Source of the DNA: Clostridia bacterium
GTDB taxonomy: Bacteria; Bacillota; Clostridia; Christensenellales; DTU072
DNA length: 51,200 nucleotides
Direction of reading: 5' to 3'
Assembly: GCA_028699795.1 (NCBI GenBank)
Contig: JAQVTZ010000001.1
Span: forward strand, 1 to 51,200
In this document: positions 7,358 through 16,156 of the stretch, piece after piece
Position numbering within the stretch: position 1 is the first letter of the stretch
Layout: the number at the start of each line of letters is the position of its first letter
The notes under the pieces: model-generated
Seen by the model: only the letters and a program-made list of their open reading frames with translations
Told to the model about the DNA's origin: nothing
Databases searched by the model: none
Position numbers and translations under genes: made by a program

Positions 7358-7684
7358 TTATTCTTCATATATCTCTTTTACAAAGAGGGTGTGCATTGCT
7401 TTTCTGGGAAAGGTTTGGGTCGGCATGGTTCGGATTATTGCCCCGCAGTCCTCGAGGCGGCGCAATGCTTGTGTAACGGTTCGCGATGGCATTCTGACAG
7501 CTTTGGCAACGTCATTAACGGACATGTGCAATATTGCTTCGTCGCTCTTGCCTTTAAGCGCAATATCAAGCGCCGCCGCGTAGAAACGCTTATGCGCAAA
7601 CGTTAGCGTTGTTCCGCTTGCTTCTGCGAGCTTTTGAAGCCGCATCATAAGGATTCCCTCGGGCGCTTTTACATTTTTGCGCAC
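7358..7684 (-). CDS. winged helix-turn-helix DNA-binding protein
   Basis: The GTG at 7684 is preferred to an ATG at 7738: GGAGAGG lies at the right distance and the start then follows the upstream stop by one base. The product (108 aa) has a clear winged-helix part at about 52-80, with MSVNDVAKAVRMPSRTVTQA as recognition unit and a following LEDCGAI wing, like the C-terminal domain of Crp/Fnr regulators or of plasmid replication regulators. It probably regulates this operon or plasmid maintenance; the target is not evident. Confidence 0.8.
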   Translation of the reverse strand: MRKNVKAPEGILMMRLQKLAEASGTTLTFAHKRFYAAALDIALKGKSDEAILHMSVNDVAKAVRMPSRTVTQALRRLEDCGAIIRTMPTQTFPRKAMHTLFVKEIYEE

Positions 7685-7685
7685 G

Positions 7686-8138
7686 TCATCCCTCTCCTTC
7701 GCTGTCGTCGTACATCGTGTCAAATGGAAGCTCGTCATCTTCTATGTCTGAATTGAAGTTTTTCATATCGTCGGACGACTCGTTAAAGTCGGAAATAACA
7801 ATGTAAACGGTTGTGTACGTTTTCCCATTGCTTGTTATTTCTTCCTTTTCAGTCCATCCCTTCACGATGTCGATATATGTTCCGTTGCGTAGCGCCTTTG
7901 CGGGCTCAAATGCCTTCCCTACGAAGCGCCCTTCCCAATGCGTGTAGACGCGCTCGGGTACGGGCTTCCCTTGTTTATCGAGAACGACCTCACCTGTTTC
8001 CTTGTCGTGTTTGGGGCGTCCTGTTCTTTTGGATGTTCGCAAGTCGGCAAATAGCATTTTTTCGCTGACCGAATATCGCATGGTTACGTTGCTTACCGCA
8101 ACATATCGACTCGGGTTGTTACCGATGTTAAAGCTCAT
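7686..8138 (-). CDS. SSB-like OB-fold protein (first of two)
   Basis: A 150-aa protein with a probable single-strand DNA-binding OB fold: the core with HWEGRFVGKAFEPAK at about 70-85 and the strand VYIVISDF at about 112-119 align with the protein encoded at 50408 (WSARFVGGAYEKAK, YILIMDF). The acidic tail contains DDELPF, close to the C-terminal DDDLPF partner-binding tip of bacterial SSBs, though here twelve residues short of the end. It would coat single-stranded plasmid DNA during transfer or replication. First gene of the leftward operon, with its own promoter at 8179-8207. Confidence 0.78.
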   Translation of the reverse strand: MSFNIGNNPSRYVAVSNVTMRYSVSEKMLFADLRTSKRTGRPKHDKETGEVVLDKQGKPVPERVYTHWEGRFVGKAFEPAKALRNGTYIDIVKGWTEKEEITSNGKTYTTVYIVISDFNESSDDMKNFNSDIEDDELPFDTMYDDSEGEG

Positions 8139-8178
8139 TTCGCTATTCTCCTTTCGAGCGTTTTAGTTGTTCATCTTC

Positions 8179-8207
8179 ATATTAGCACAGCGTACTTATT
8201 TTGTCAA
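8179..8207 (-). promoter_or_regulatory. promoter of the SSB-like/HU operon
   Basis: On the minus strand TTGACA (8207-8202), a 17-nt spacer with AAGTAC and GTGC, and TAATAT (8184-8179). It is the only clear minus-strand member of the shared promoter family. Confidence 0.8.
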
Positions 8208-8217
8208 TTACTTTTAC

Positions 8218-8247
8218 AAAAAAGAGAGGGCGGTTATCCCGCCCTCT
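8218..8247 (-). terminator. Rho-independent terminator of the 16049-8250 operon
   Basis: Stem AGAGGGCGG / CCGCCCTCT (9 bp, 5-nt loop), followed on the minus strand by a run of six T. It lies just after the stop of the 68-aa gene. Confidence 0.9.
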
Positions 8248-8249
8248 GC

Positions 8250-8456
8250 TCAGTCTTCGTCTGTACCGATGCGCGGATGTACATTGTACCGTGCTCGGAG
8301 CTCTTCTTGCCGCCGTCGGATGTCTAACAAGGGGAGCGTGCGGATTTTAATTATCGCGTACTCACGTTCAATGTTGAACATTTCAACCTCGTACTCTTCG
8401 TCGGTAGTCGGAGTTCTTGTGATGTTTTTTATGCGGTCAAAAAGGTTTTGTCCCAT
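8250..8456 (-). CDS. hypothetical protein, 68 aa
   Basis: Small charged helical protein (many Arg, Glu, Ile), with AAGGAGGAGG as ribosome binding sequence about 9 nt before its ATG. It follows the giant ArdC-type gene by 15 bp and is the last gene before the terminator at 8218. No family recognised. Confidence 0.78.
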   Translation of the reverse strand: MGQNLFDRIKNITRTPTTDEEYEVEMFNIEREYAIIKIRTLPLLDIRRRQEELRARYNVHPRIGTDED

Positions 8457-8471
8457 GTTATGTCCTCCTCC

Positions 8472-11400
8472 TTACCTTCCCTTTTCGGTATTTTTTTCTT
8501 TATCCGAACGTTCGGGCGCGGTCTCCGTTTTTTGTTGTGCCGCTTTATCCTTTGCGGCGTCTATTTCTTCTTTCCATTGCTCTTTGGTCTTATGCGTCGT
8601 GTTTACGTCAAGCGCTGTTGTCAGATTGTTTTTGTCGGTCTCCTTTTGTTCGTTCTCCTGCGGGACGTATATTTTGGTCTTGTAATGCCCCTTTTCCTCG
8701 AACGCTTCTGCAAGGGAAATTTTGACCTCTCCCTTCTCTTTGCTTCGCGTCGCGATGCTTTCGATATGGTCTTTAAGCCCCTTTTGCGCTCCGTCGCCTA
8801 TGTCGATGCGGGTATGAATTACGCTCATCTTGCCGTCGGGCGTAGGGGCATATAGGGATATGTCACATTTCGTATAAGGATATGATACACCGTTTTTGTT
8901 TGCCTCGCCTCGTATTCCTTGTATCTGTTTCTCTGCGCTCTCGATAATTCGGTCGGCGATTTTCGGATGACATATTGTTCCGTTTTCGAATACGGGCTTG
9001 CTCGTCCAGTTTTCACAGAACGATACTTCAACGACCGCGCCGTTTTTGGCGGCATTATCGACAATCGCGGTTGCTCGGCTGGCGACGTTTGCGACAAACG
9101 ATTCGGGGGCGTTTTTGAGCTCTCCCTTTATGTCTCTTGATATCACCTTGCTTTTTGCGATGTAGTCTATTTGGGCGGACGTGAGTTTTGCCAATTCGGG
9201 GTGAGTTTCCTTCATTGACTCAAGTACTTTTAGGGGTGCTTTATCATACTTTGCTTTGAGCCCGCCTTGCTGTTGTTCGGATAAGTCAACAAACCGTTCG
9301 CTCAACATGTTGAATGTCGCGCTGTTGCGGTCTAGGCGCTCTACGGCGGATTCCAGTAAAGTAATTGCCTTGTCTTGCTCTTTGCGCGTTTCTGCGGTAT
9401 TCAGGAGCTCTACGTTGTCGTGCATGATTGAGACGTCTTCGGTTCGCGTCTCGAGAATGGCGGTCTGTTCTTTGAGGACTTCCATGATATCCTTGTTTGC
9501 TCCGTGCGCTTGTGCAAGAATCGGAAGCTCTCGTTTTGCTCTTTCTATGCCGTCGATTTGTGTTTCCGTAATTGTCAAATATTTATCTGTCATTTTTTTA
9601 ATTGTGTCTTTGTTGAGTTTTGTTTCGTCTTTAATCGTGAGGTCGAGATTAAAGCCTCTGGTGTCAAGCTCTGCCTTAATGTCGGCGGTTAAAGCGCGGG
9701 TTTCCTTGTAGATTACTTCAAGAGATTTCTGAAAATCTTGGAGTGAAAATCCGTTTGTATATGCCGCCATATAATTAAACGAGCTTGTGCTTGTCTCTAT
9801 CCCGAACGTGCTCGCCGTCGAGTATGCAACCGCTTCGGCTTGCGTTTCTTTGAGGCTTTTGTTTATATCGTCAACACTAAGCCCCATTTCTTGCGCGAGC
9901 GCGTTTTGGTCTTTGTGCAGGTCTGCGTGAGCCATTTCGTGAAGGAGCGTTGAGCATTTTTCGGTTAGCGGGAGCGAGTTTAGTATGGTGATGGTGTTGG
10001 TAAGGCGATTATATGTCCCTTGTGCTCCCGACTTAATCTCTTCTTCGACAACGGGTACGCCCCTGTTGGAACAAACGCCTTGCAATGCCTCATAAAGACG
10101 CGCCATCTTAACGGGGTCTTGTGAGGCAACTTTGGTGTCCAATTCTGTTGCGAGCTTTGCCTGTCTTTCGGGCGTGTTGACGATTTTGGTTTCGCCGCGA
10201 TTGTTTTTAATCGGCTTCCCGTTTTTGTCGTTGACGACCTCTTCTTTTGTAAATCCTCTTTTTACCCAAAGATACTCGGGGACAATACAATCTTTTACGT
10301 CAAAGACTGTTCCCGCCGTGAACGCGATGGGTACTTTTCCGAGAATCGCTCGGTCGATATATTTTTTCATTTCGTCGTCGTTATTAAATATCCCTCTCTC
10401 TTTGCCGTCGACTCTTATTCCCATCAAATGATTTGAGCGGTTCATTGTAAATTCGATTTTACTTCCGCCTAATTGGTGTGTGACGACGGGCTCACTACGG
10501 TCGCGCAACTGAGTAAGCAAGTCTGATTTGATTGCGCTAAACAATCCGTCTTTTCGGTTTTCTTTTGCCATAACGGGGATGATAATTTGCGCTCCTTGCG
10601 CTCCTTGTTTTACGTTGCGCCCGAAATCCTTCCATTGGTCGTAGCCCATGACGTGAGACGCCTCGGGCTTTTGCATCCATACGAGCATTGCGTTTGTAAA
10701 ACTGTAATTGTTGTAAAAGAGCTTGCCGCCCGTTGCAAGCCAATTTTTGAATTGGTCGGAGTCAAGCGCTTGCTTGATTCCGTTTTCGAGCTGTTCTTTT
10801 AACTTGTCTTTTTTAGACATGTCGGGCTGTTCTTTGTTTTCCATGTCTTCGCTCCTTTCGTTTGTATGGTTCTGATTGAAGAATTTAATGAACGTTTGTT
10901 GCTGTTCGGGGGTTAAATCGTGTCGCTCCAACGTGTTATCCATGCGGTTTCCTGTTGATATGTAATATGTGTCGTTTTGACTCATAACGGCGCGTTGCAT
11001 GTCTTCTCCGTTATACTCGATGTTCGCCATATAAACCATGTCTTTGACCTCGTACCCCTTGATTATAAAATTCTCGGGGGGAAGGTCGGGCTCTGTCTTT
11101 GCCATCGAATAGGCGTACACCTCTCCAACGGCTTCGTCAAATAACGGCGGAGTCATGTCGTAGAAATCTGTTCGCAAGATTGACCCCGTGCCGACGCTTT
11201 GTTCTCCGTTTGACGTTTCAGTTAGCTGTATGAGAAGTTTTTCCCCTTCGTTGTACATGGAGAGGCGAAGCGTTCCGTCTTCTCTGAGGGGCGCGTCTTC
11301 GAATATTTGATAAAGCCCGTTATGCGCATCGAGTTTGGCAACGCCGAGTTTTATTCCTTCCTTTCCTTGTTCGCGAGCTATTTCTTCATATATTTTAATG

Positions 11401-14400
11401 AGAAGACTGTCCTCGGGTCGGTCATTATCTTTGAGTAATTCCGCAAGTTTGTGAAGCGTATTTTCATCTGTTATGTAATAGTTTTTTGCGGCAGTAACAT
11501 GTTCGTCAAGCGTTCCGTAGTCACTATCCGTAAGCGTATAGACGGTTTGGTGTTCTTTTTCGGCGAGCTTTAGGTTGGTTTCGATTGGCATGTGGTCGTT
11601 GACTTTTTCTTTCAAGCCGCCTTTTTCGAGAACGAATTCTTTTATTTTGTCATCCGCGTCTACGAAAAACGAGTCCCTTTCGATTGGGTCATACTTTTCT
11701 TCGACGTATCCTCTAAATATAGCGCGTCCCGTTGGCTCATAGCCTCTCGTTCTTTCAAGCTCGAACGGCACATACCCAACTTCCCGCCAGTCGGCAATCT
11801 TTTCTTTGAGATTGTCCTCGAGATTTCCGCGCATAAAATCAGCGGAGTCGTATACGTATTCGCCCGTGATTACGTGCTTAAATTCAACGTTAAAGCCTCG
11901 CAGATAATAGTCGTCATATCCGTAATTCTCCTTTTTGTCTTCTTTCCAGTCGACATAGGCTTCGCTTGCGGATATATAGGTCATTTGCGGTATTTCGTAT
12001 AATTTTTCGGGATATTGGGCGCGTTGATAGGATTGTGGAGGCTCAGGGAGATAGTTCTGCGGGTATAGCGCCTTGTCTATCTTGTGTTCTGCGTCTGGGT
12101 CGTCGTTCACGACGCCCGTAATCCACTCTTTTGCTTCGACAAGGCTCTCGAAGGACATTGGTACTGACGGGACTTCGCCGAGATATACGATATTGGTTTC
12201 ATAGCTGTCGATTTTGTCATACTCGTATCCGCTTGCAAGCATGGCGTTGTCAATTTTTTCCTTGTACGCCTCAATGATGTCTTTTGCTATGTTGTCTGCA
12301 AAGAATATATCGGGCTCTTTTATGAGCGCTTCTGCGTCGCGCATTACATATTGCTCTTCGCTGATTTTATGTTCTTCGATGGTTCTTATATATCTGTCGC
12401 GTTCGGGAAGAATGTTTTTGGCGTATCGAGCGTCCATCAGTTGGTCGAGCAGTATTTCTTTTGCGAGCTTTGTTTTTGGGCTTGTCCATTCATATGCTTC
12501 AAGGCTCTTAATTGCTCTTTCTAGGGCGCGTTCGTGATAAAGACTACACGGCATTGGGTTTGTCGGGCGGGCGCTGTATTCATATGTAAGGCGTTCGGGA
12601 TAAAGTTCTCTTGTGATGGCGTAAGACTCTTTGCTCTGCGGGTCTTTTTGTATATATTCGTTGTTTAACCACGCCTCCGCATCGTTAATTGTGCGGAATA
12701 TTTTGGGGGATTCGCTTTCCTCTCCCTTAAAAACAATCTGATTCAGCGCATCGAGGGCGTCGGGTACGGTTTTTGCTACTGGATGATAACCGTAACTTTT
12801 TGGGATGTCGATTTCATACCCTACTTCCCTCATTGCATTTATGACTTTCAATTCGTTTTTGTCTTGTGCGGTTTTTCGAGCGGCTTCGATACGGTCAATC
12901 ATGTGTCTGTCATCGGTTATTTTCACTCTTTCGGGGTACAGGGCGAGGCGTATGATGTCTTTGGTTGTTGATAATTCGGGGCGCGTGAAGTTGGGATAAT
13001 TTGTCTCGGGATGCAGTATCCGACAAAGCCAATTTTCGGCGTCTTGGACAGTTGGGAAGCGTTCTATGTGTGGAAACGGGGGGTATTGCGGGTTGGTGTT
13101 ATTAAATTTCACTTCTCCCTGATAGGGTTCTGTTGTTTGGGTAAATCCGAGCGCCTCAAACGCCGCCTCGACTTTTTCTGTTTGTTCCCGTTCCATTTCA
13201 ACGCCCGCGGCTATAATGCGTTCTTTTTTTCCGCTCAGTACCTCGGTTATGCGGTTTCCGAGCGTTGCTTTTCTTTCTTCCCATAAAGAATAGGCGCGTT
13301 GATAGTTGTCTATTTGACGAGGCAGTTCATTGTATTGTCTGATAATGGAGGGGTCTTCAACCTCGTTCTCGGCGAACGCCTCTCTTACGTAATTGAGAGA
13401 AGCAATGTTTCCCACCATCAATTCAAAGGCGCTGTCTTCTAACAAGTCGGAGCGCGTTTTTGTTCCTCGGGCGTCATCATATCCGTACTGGTCATATTCG
13501 TGCATAAAGCTGTCTGCTCGCGCCGCAAGCTCATATGCGGAGTCTTGGAGCGTTTCTCGGCTTTCGTCGTTTTCGTTTATTTGGATTAGCAAATTTTCCG
13601 CGATTTCGCGTTGCTGTTGGTCGGGGGCGGTTTTGGACATTTCTTCTAATCTTTCGTATCTGTCAACCGTCTGACTCACGCCGTCTGTACCGATTTCCCG
13701 TGCGTAAAAATAAACCGAGCTTCTTTTCGCAATTTCGGTCTCTGCTTTGGCGAGGATGTTTGCTATGTTCTCTGTAAGGTCTTTTTCACGATTTTGAAGC
13801 TCTTGCGGCAGGAGAACGATTCCGAGCTCTTTTTCCGCCGAGCGTACTTTTTGAAAGCATCCGAGCTCTTCTGTCATCGTGAGCTGATTTTCTATTTTAA
13901 TGGCGGTTGTACTCTTGTTCTGCTGAATGCTTGCATTAAAGTTGCGGATAGGTTCATACCCGTATTGTGTGACGCGATATGCAATGTACGGCGCGTCGTT
14001 GTCTGCTCCGTGGTCGGCAAATCGAGCCCTTGCGTCCGTAATGATAATGTCTCCGTTAGATGCCGTTGTCCCACCTTTGGTTGCCGCCTCTACTCTCTCT
14101 TCGAGACTTGTATCCCCCGTCCTCACCGTGAGGAGACGGTTCTCCCCGTCCCTCATTCGAATGGTCATTAACTCGTAATTAGACGGAACGGGTGTTGATA
14201 AGTCGATTTCTATTTGCGTAACCTCTGGTTTTGGCTTCATTACGGCGAGAACGCTATGGATGTCTTTTTCGCGAGACTCCCTTACCCGAGTAACGTCGTC
14301 GAGGGCTTGTGTGAGCCTTCCCATTGCCTCAATTTTTTCCGCTTCGTCAAACGGCGCGGTCATATTGTCTATCATTTTGGTTTCCACCTCAAAGGGAGAG

Positions 14401-15605
14401 GCGTTTGCCCTCAATAGCAATGCCATTTCTCTAATAGGGAGGCTGTCGAGCGATTCTCTTGTTGCTTGTTTCGTGTCCATTCTGACGTTCCTTTCTTCTC
14501 GCTCGGGGAGCGGGCTTGCTTCGCTATATGTGTCGCCAATTTTTACGAGGTCTTTTGCCGTGCGAGGCAAGTTTTCCTTTTCGTTCCACTCGAGACTTTG
14601 CGGGTCGATGCGGATTTCCGTGCTATTCTCGGACGGTCTTGTGATGCTTATGCTTTCTCCTTGTGCAATCAAGCGCTCTTCGGGGACATACGCACTTAGC
14701 GTTCCGTCCGCATTTATGTCGATTGCCATTCCTTTTTGTAGCGCCTTTTCGCGGATGTTTTCTGCGCTTCTTACGCGCTTTTGCATTTCTGTTTTGTCGC
14801 GGTCTTTGGGCGGAATTTCTTCGCGGACATCTTCTCTTTGCAAAACAATCCGTTGTAGGGCGTCCGCAATATGAGGCACGCCGCTGTCATAACGTATTCT
14901 GTTTCCCTCCCATGTTCCTTTGCTTGAGTTTATGTCGTTGAGAAGCTTGATTGCGTTGCCTCCCGCTTCCTTCCATTTGTCGAGGTTGTGCGTATAGTCG
15001 TCCAACAAAAAGTCGTTTTCTGTGATTCCGCCTTCGATGTAGCTCGCCTTGTTTTCCCCGCATGGAACGAATATGCGCTGTTCCTTTCGAATGTTCGGCA
15101 TGTATTTGTCGAGCCACTCGTTTTTTTCTTTTAGCGCGTACTCGCTTTGCGTTAAATAGGCTGATAATATGTACACGTCTATGTTTGGGTTGTGCCTATT
15201 GAGCCCGTTAATTGTATCAAGAACGTTTATATGCGGCGCAAGGTTGCGAAAGTATCCTTCTTCGTAAAGGGCGCTTTGTGCCACGGGAATAAACGTGCTC
15301 AGCGTCCCGTCCATATCCACAAATAGTCTTTTTCGCGGGGCGTCTATTTTGGTTAGGGTCGGCGTAAGCTCCTTGTACATCAGGTTGCGTCGCACGTTCG
15401 AATAGCGCCGCTCAATAGAATACAAGGGCTTATCGCTTTCGTACACGATGCCCTTGTCTCTATCAATTCGTATTTTGTTTTCGTGAAGTATCATGGGGGT
15501 GCGCTGAGCCAATCGATATGTGCTGAACATACCGTAATTATTAACGTCGTTTTCTTTTTTTATTACATCGAGGATTGCTTTTCGCACCGCTTCGGATACT
15601 GCCAT
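8472..15605 (-). CDS. giant multidomain protein: HAD nucleotidase-like, ArdC-type ssDNA-binding and zinc-metallopeptidase domains
   Basis: At 2377 aa, the longest gene here. Visible domains: a HAD/5'-nucleotidase-like part at about 92-260 with DMDGT (97-101) and a later DD motif; long charged helical stretches (about 260-1570); an ArdC N-terminal (antirestriction, ssDNA-binding) domain at about 1600-1750 with the NYSFTNAMLVW signature; and a zincin motif HEMAH near 1888, as in ArdC and ImmA-like peptidases. The C-terminal 450 aa are helical and Lys/Glu-rich. ArdC proteins protect incoming single-stranded DNA; the giant architecture resembles LtrC-type proteins of clostridial elements. The gene contains palindrome site 3. 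GGGAGG precedes the ATG. Confidence 0.85.
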   Translation of the reverse strand: MAVSEAVRKAILDVIKKENDVNNYGMFSTYRLAQRTPMILHENKIRIDRDKGIVYESDKPLYSIERRYSNVRRNLMYKELTPTLTKIDAPRKRLFVDMDGTLSTFIPVAQSALYEEGYFRNLAPHINVLDTINGLNRHNPNIDVYILSAYLTQSEYALKEKNEWLDKYMPNIRKEQRIFVPCGENKASYIEGGITENDFLLDDYTHNLDKWKEAGGNAIKLLNDINSSKGTWEGNRIRYDSGVPHIADALQRIVLQREDVREEIPPKDRDKTEMQKRVRSAENIREKALQKGMAIDINADGTLSAYVPEERLIAQGESISITRPSENSTEIRIDPQSLEWNEKENLPRTAKDLVKIGDTYSEASPLPEREERNVRMDTKQATRESLDSLPIREMALLLRANASPFEVETKMIDNMTAPFDEAEKIEAMGRLTQALDDVTRVRESREKDIHSVLAVMKPKPEVTQIEIDLSTPVPSNYELMTIRMRDGENRLLTVRTGDTSLEERVEAATKGGTTASNGDIIITDARARFADHGADNDAPYIAYRVTQYGYEPIRNFNASIQQNKSTTAIKIENQLTMTEELGCFQKVRSAEKELGIVLLPQELQNREKDLTENIANILAKAETEIAKRSSVYFYAREIGTDGVSQTVDRYERLEEMSKTAPDQQQREIAENLLIQINENDESRETLQDSAYELAARADSFMHEYDQYGYDDARGTKTRSDLLEDSAFELMVGNIASLNYVREAFAENEVEDPSIIRQYNELPRQIDNYQRAYSLWEERKATLGNRITEVLSGKKERIIAAGVEMEREQTEKVEAAFEALGFTQTTEPYQGEVKFNNTNPQYPPFPHIERFPTVQDAENWLCRILHPETNYPNFTRPELSTTKDIIRLALYPERVKITDDRHMIDRIEAARKTAQDKNELKVINAMREVGYEIDIPKSYGYHPVAKTVPDALDALNQIVFKGEESESPKIFRTINDAEAWLNNEYIQKDPQSKESYAITRELYPERLTYEYSARPTNPMPCSLYHERALERAIKSLEAYEWTSPKTKLAKEILLDQLMDARYAKNILPERDRYIRTIEEHKISEEQYVMRDAEALIKEPDIFFADNIAKDIIEAYKEKIDNAMLASGYEYDKIDSYETNIVYLGEVPSVPMSFESLVEAKEWITGVVNDDPDAEHKIDKALYPQNYLPEPPQSYQRAQYPEKLYEIPQMTYISASEAYVDWKEDKKENYGYDDYYLRGFNVEFKHVITGEYVYDSADFMRGNLEDNLKEKIADWREVGYVPFELERTRGYEPTGRAIFRGYVEEKYDPIERDSFFVDADDKIKEFVLEKGGLKEKVNDHMPIETNLKLAEKEHQTVYTLTDSDYGTLDEHVTAAKNYYITDENTLHKLAELLKDNDRPEDSLLIKIYEEIAREQGKEGIKLGVAKLDAHNGLYQIFEDAPLREDGTLRLSMYNEGEKLLIQLTETSNGEQSVGTGSILRTDFYDMTPPLFDEAVGEVYAYSMAKTEPDLPPENFIIKGYEVKDMVYMANIEYNGEDMQRAVMSQNDTYYISTGNRMDNTLERHDLTPEQQQTFIKFFNQNHTNERSEDMENKEQPDMSKKDKLKEQLENGIKQALDSDQFKNWLATGGKLFYNNYSFTNAMLVWMQKPEASHVMGYDQWKDFGRNVKQGAQGAQIIIPVMAKENRKDGLFSAIKSDLLTQLRDRSEPVVTHQLGGSKIEFTMNRSNHLMGIRVDGKERGIFNNDDEMKKYIDRAILGKVPIAFTAGTVFDVKDCIVPEYLWVKRGFTKEEVVNDKNGKPIKNNRGETKIVNTPERQAKLATELDTKVASQDPVKMARLYEALQGVCSNRGVPVVEEEIKSGAQGTYNRLTNTITILNSLPLTEKCSTLLHEMAHADLHKDQNALAQEMGLSVDDINKSLKETQAEAVAYSTASTFGIETSTSSFNYMAAYTNGFSLQDFQKSLEVIYKETRALTADIKAELDTRGFNLDLTIKDETKLNKDTIKKMTDKYLTITETQIDGIERAKRELPILAQAHGANKDIMEVLKEQTAILETRTEDVSIMHDNVELLNTAETRKEQDKAITLLESAVERLDRNSATFNMLSERFVDLSEQQQGGLKAKYDKAPLKVLESMKETHPELAKLTSAQIDYIAKSKVISRDIKGELKNAPESFVANVASRATAIVDNAAKNGAVVEVSFCENWTSKPVFENGTICHPKIADRIIESAEKQIQGIRGEANKNGVSYPYTKCDISLYAPTPDGKMSVIHTRIDIGDGAQKGLKDHIESIATRSKEKGEVKISLAEAFEEKGHYKTKIYVPQENEQKETDKNNLTTALDVNTTHKTKEQWKEEIDAAKDKAAQQKTETAPERSDKEKNTEKGR
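14120..14134. promoter_or_regulatory. 15-bp palindrome site 3 (intragenic)
   Basis: Perfect TCCTCACCGTGAGGA inside the giant gene at about codon 490, where it encodes LLTVRT. The same DNA encodes LLTVR in two unrelated genes (25842, 43842). Confidence 0.7.
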
Positions 15606-15620
15606 GTCTGCGCCTCCCGC

Positions 15621-16049
15621 CTAACGTATTCTCTCTTCGTCGGAATGGCTTGGGGGCTTGATTTCAACGGCAGATGTATGGGGTGCTTCCACGCTTTTGT
15701 TTGCCCTTTCTCGGGCGATTTGTGCATTGTAGCTATCCATGTCGTAATAGCGATGCTCACGCTCTCTCGGGTTTTCTAGGCTATCAACAATTTCTCTGTC
15801 GTTTCGCTCAAATTCCGTGCGTTTGGTTATTTCGTGTAGTCGGTCTCGATACATCTGCGCTTGTGCGTTGCCGATTACCGTTATGTTTTGCGCGAATCCG
15901 ACTTGCCCGTATGCGGAGTTCACGTCGACCGAAAGATTTTCCTTGTCCGCTTTGGTTTTTATATTTTTTTCGCTTTTTTCAAGCTCCCGAAGCGTCTTTT
16001 CGATTTCTGTCGATGCCAGATTGCGATAATGTTTTTCAAATAGTGCCAT
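15621..16049 (-). CDS. hypothetical protein, 142 aa
   Basis: Soluble, charged protein; the first 45 residues form a Lys/Glu-rich helix, likely coiled coil, and the C-terminal 40 residues are Pro/Glu-rich and probably disordered. First gene of the leftward operon that continues into the giant gene 15 bp on. AAGGGGGATG precedes the start. It has its own promoter and operator upstream (16071-16134). Family unknown. Confidence 0.78.
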   Translation of the reverse strand: MALFEKHYRNLASTEIEKTLRELEKSEKNIKTKADKENLSVDVNSAYGQVGFAQNITVIGNAQAQMYRDRLHEITKRTEFERNDREIVDSLENPREREHRYYDMDSYNAQIARERANKSVEAPHTSAVEIKPPSHSDEERIR

Positions 16050-16070
16050 TTTACATCCCCCTTATGTGCT

Positions 16071-16096
16071 GTATACCGTGTTGGTAATGCAATACA
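16071..16096. promoter_or_regulatory. operator-like inverted repeat, tra site 1
   Basis: The + strand reads GTATACCGTGTTG, then GTAATG, then CAATACA: two inverted half-sites of about 7 nt separated by 6 nt. It lies just downstream of the -10 box of the leftward promoter at 16106-16134. The same pattern is at 32159-32184 in front of the other leftward operon. Confidence 0.65.
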
Positions 16097-16105
16097 CCAT
16101 GTTTA

Positions 16106-16134
16106 ATTATATACCATTGAGCGCAGATATTCAA
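16106..16134 (-). promoter_or_regulatory. promoter of the 16049-8250 operon
   Basis: On the minus strand TTGAAT (16134-16129), a 17-nt spacer and TATAAT (16111-16106). The spacer lacks the TATGTAC motif, so this promoter belongs to a different class from the rightward ones. Confidence 0.75.
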
Positions 16135-16156
16135 GCGTATCTCAGGGGCGGGCAGG

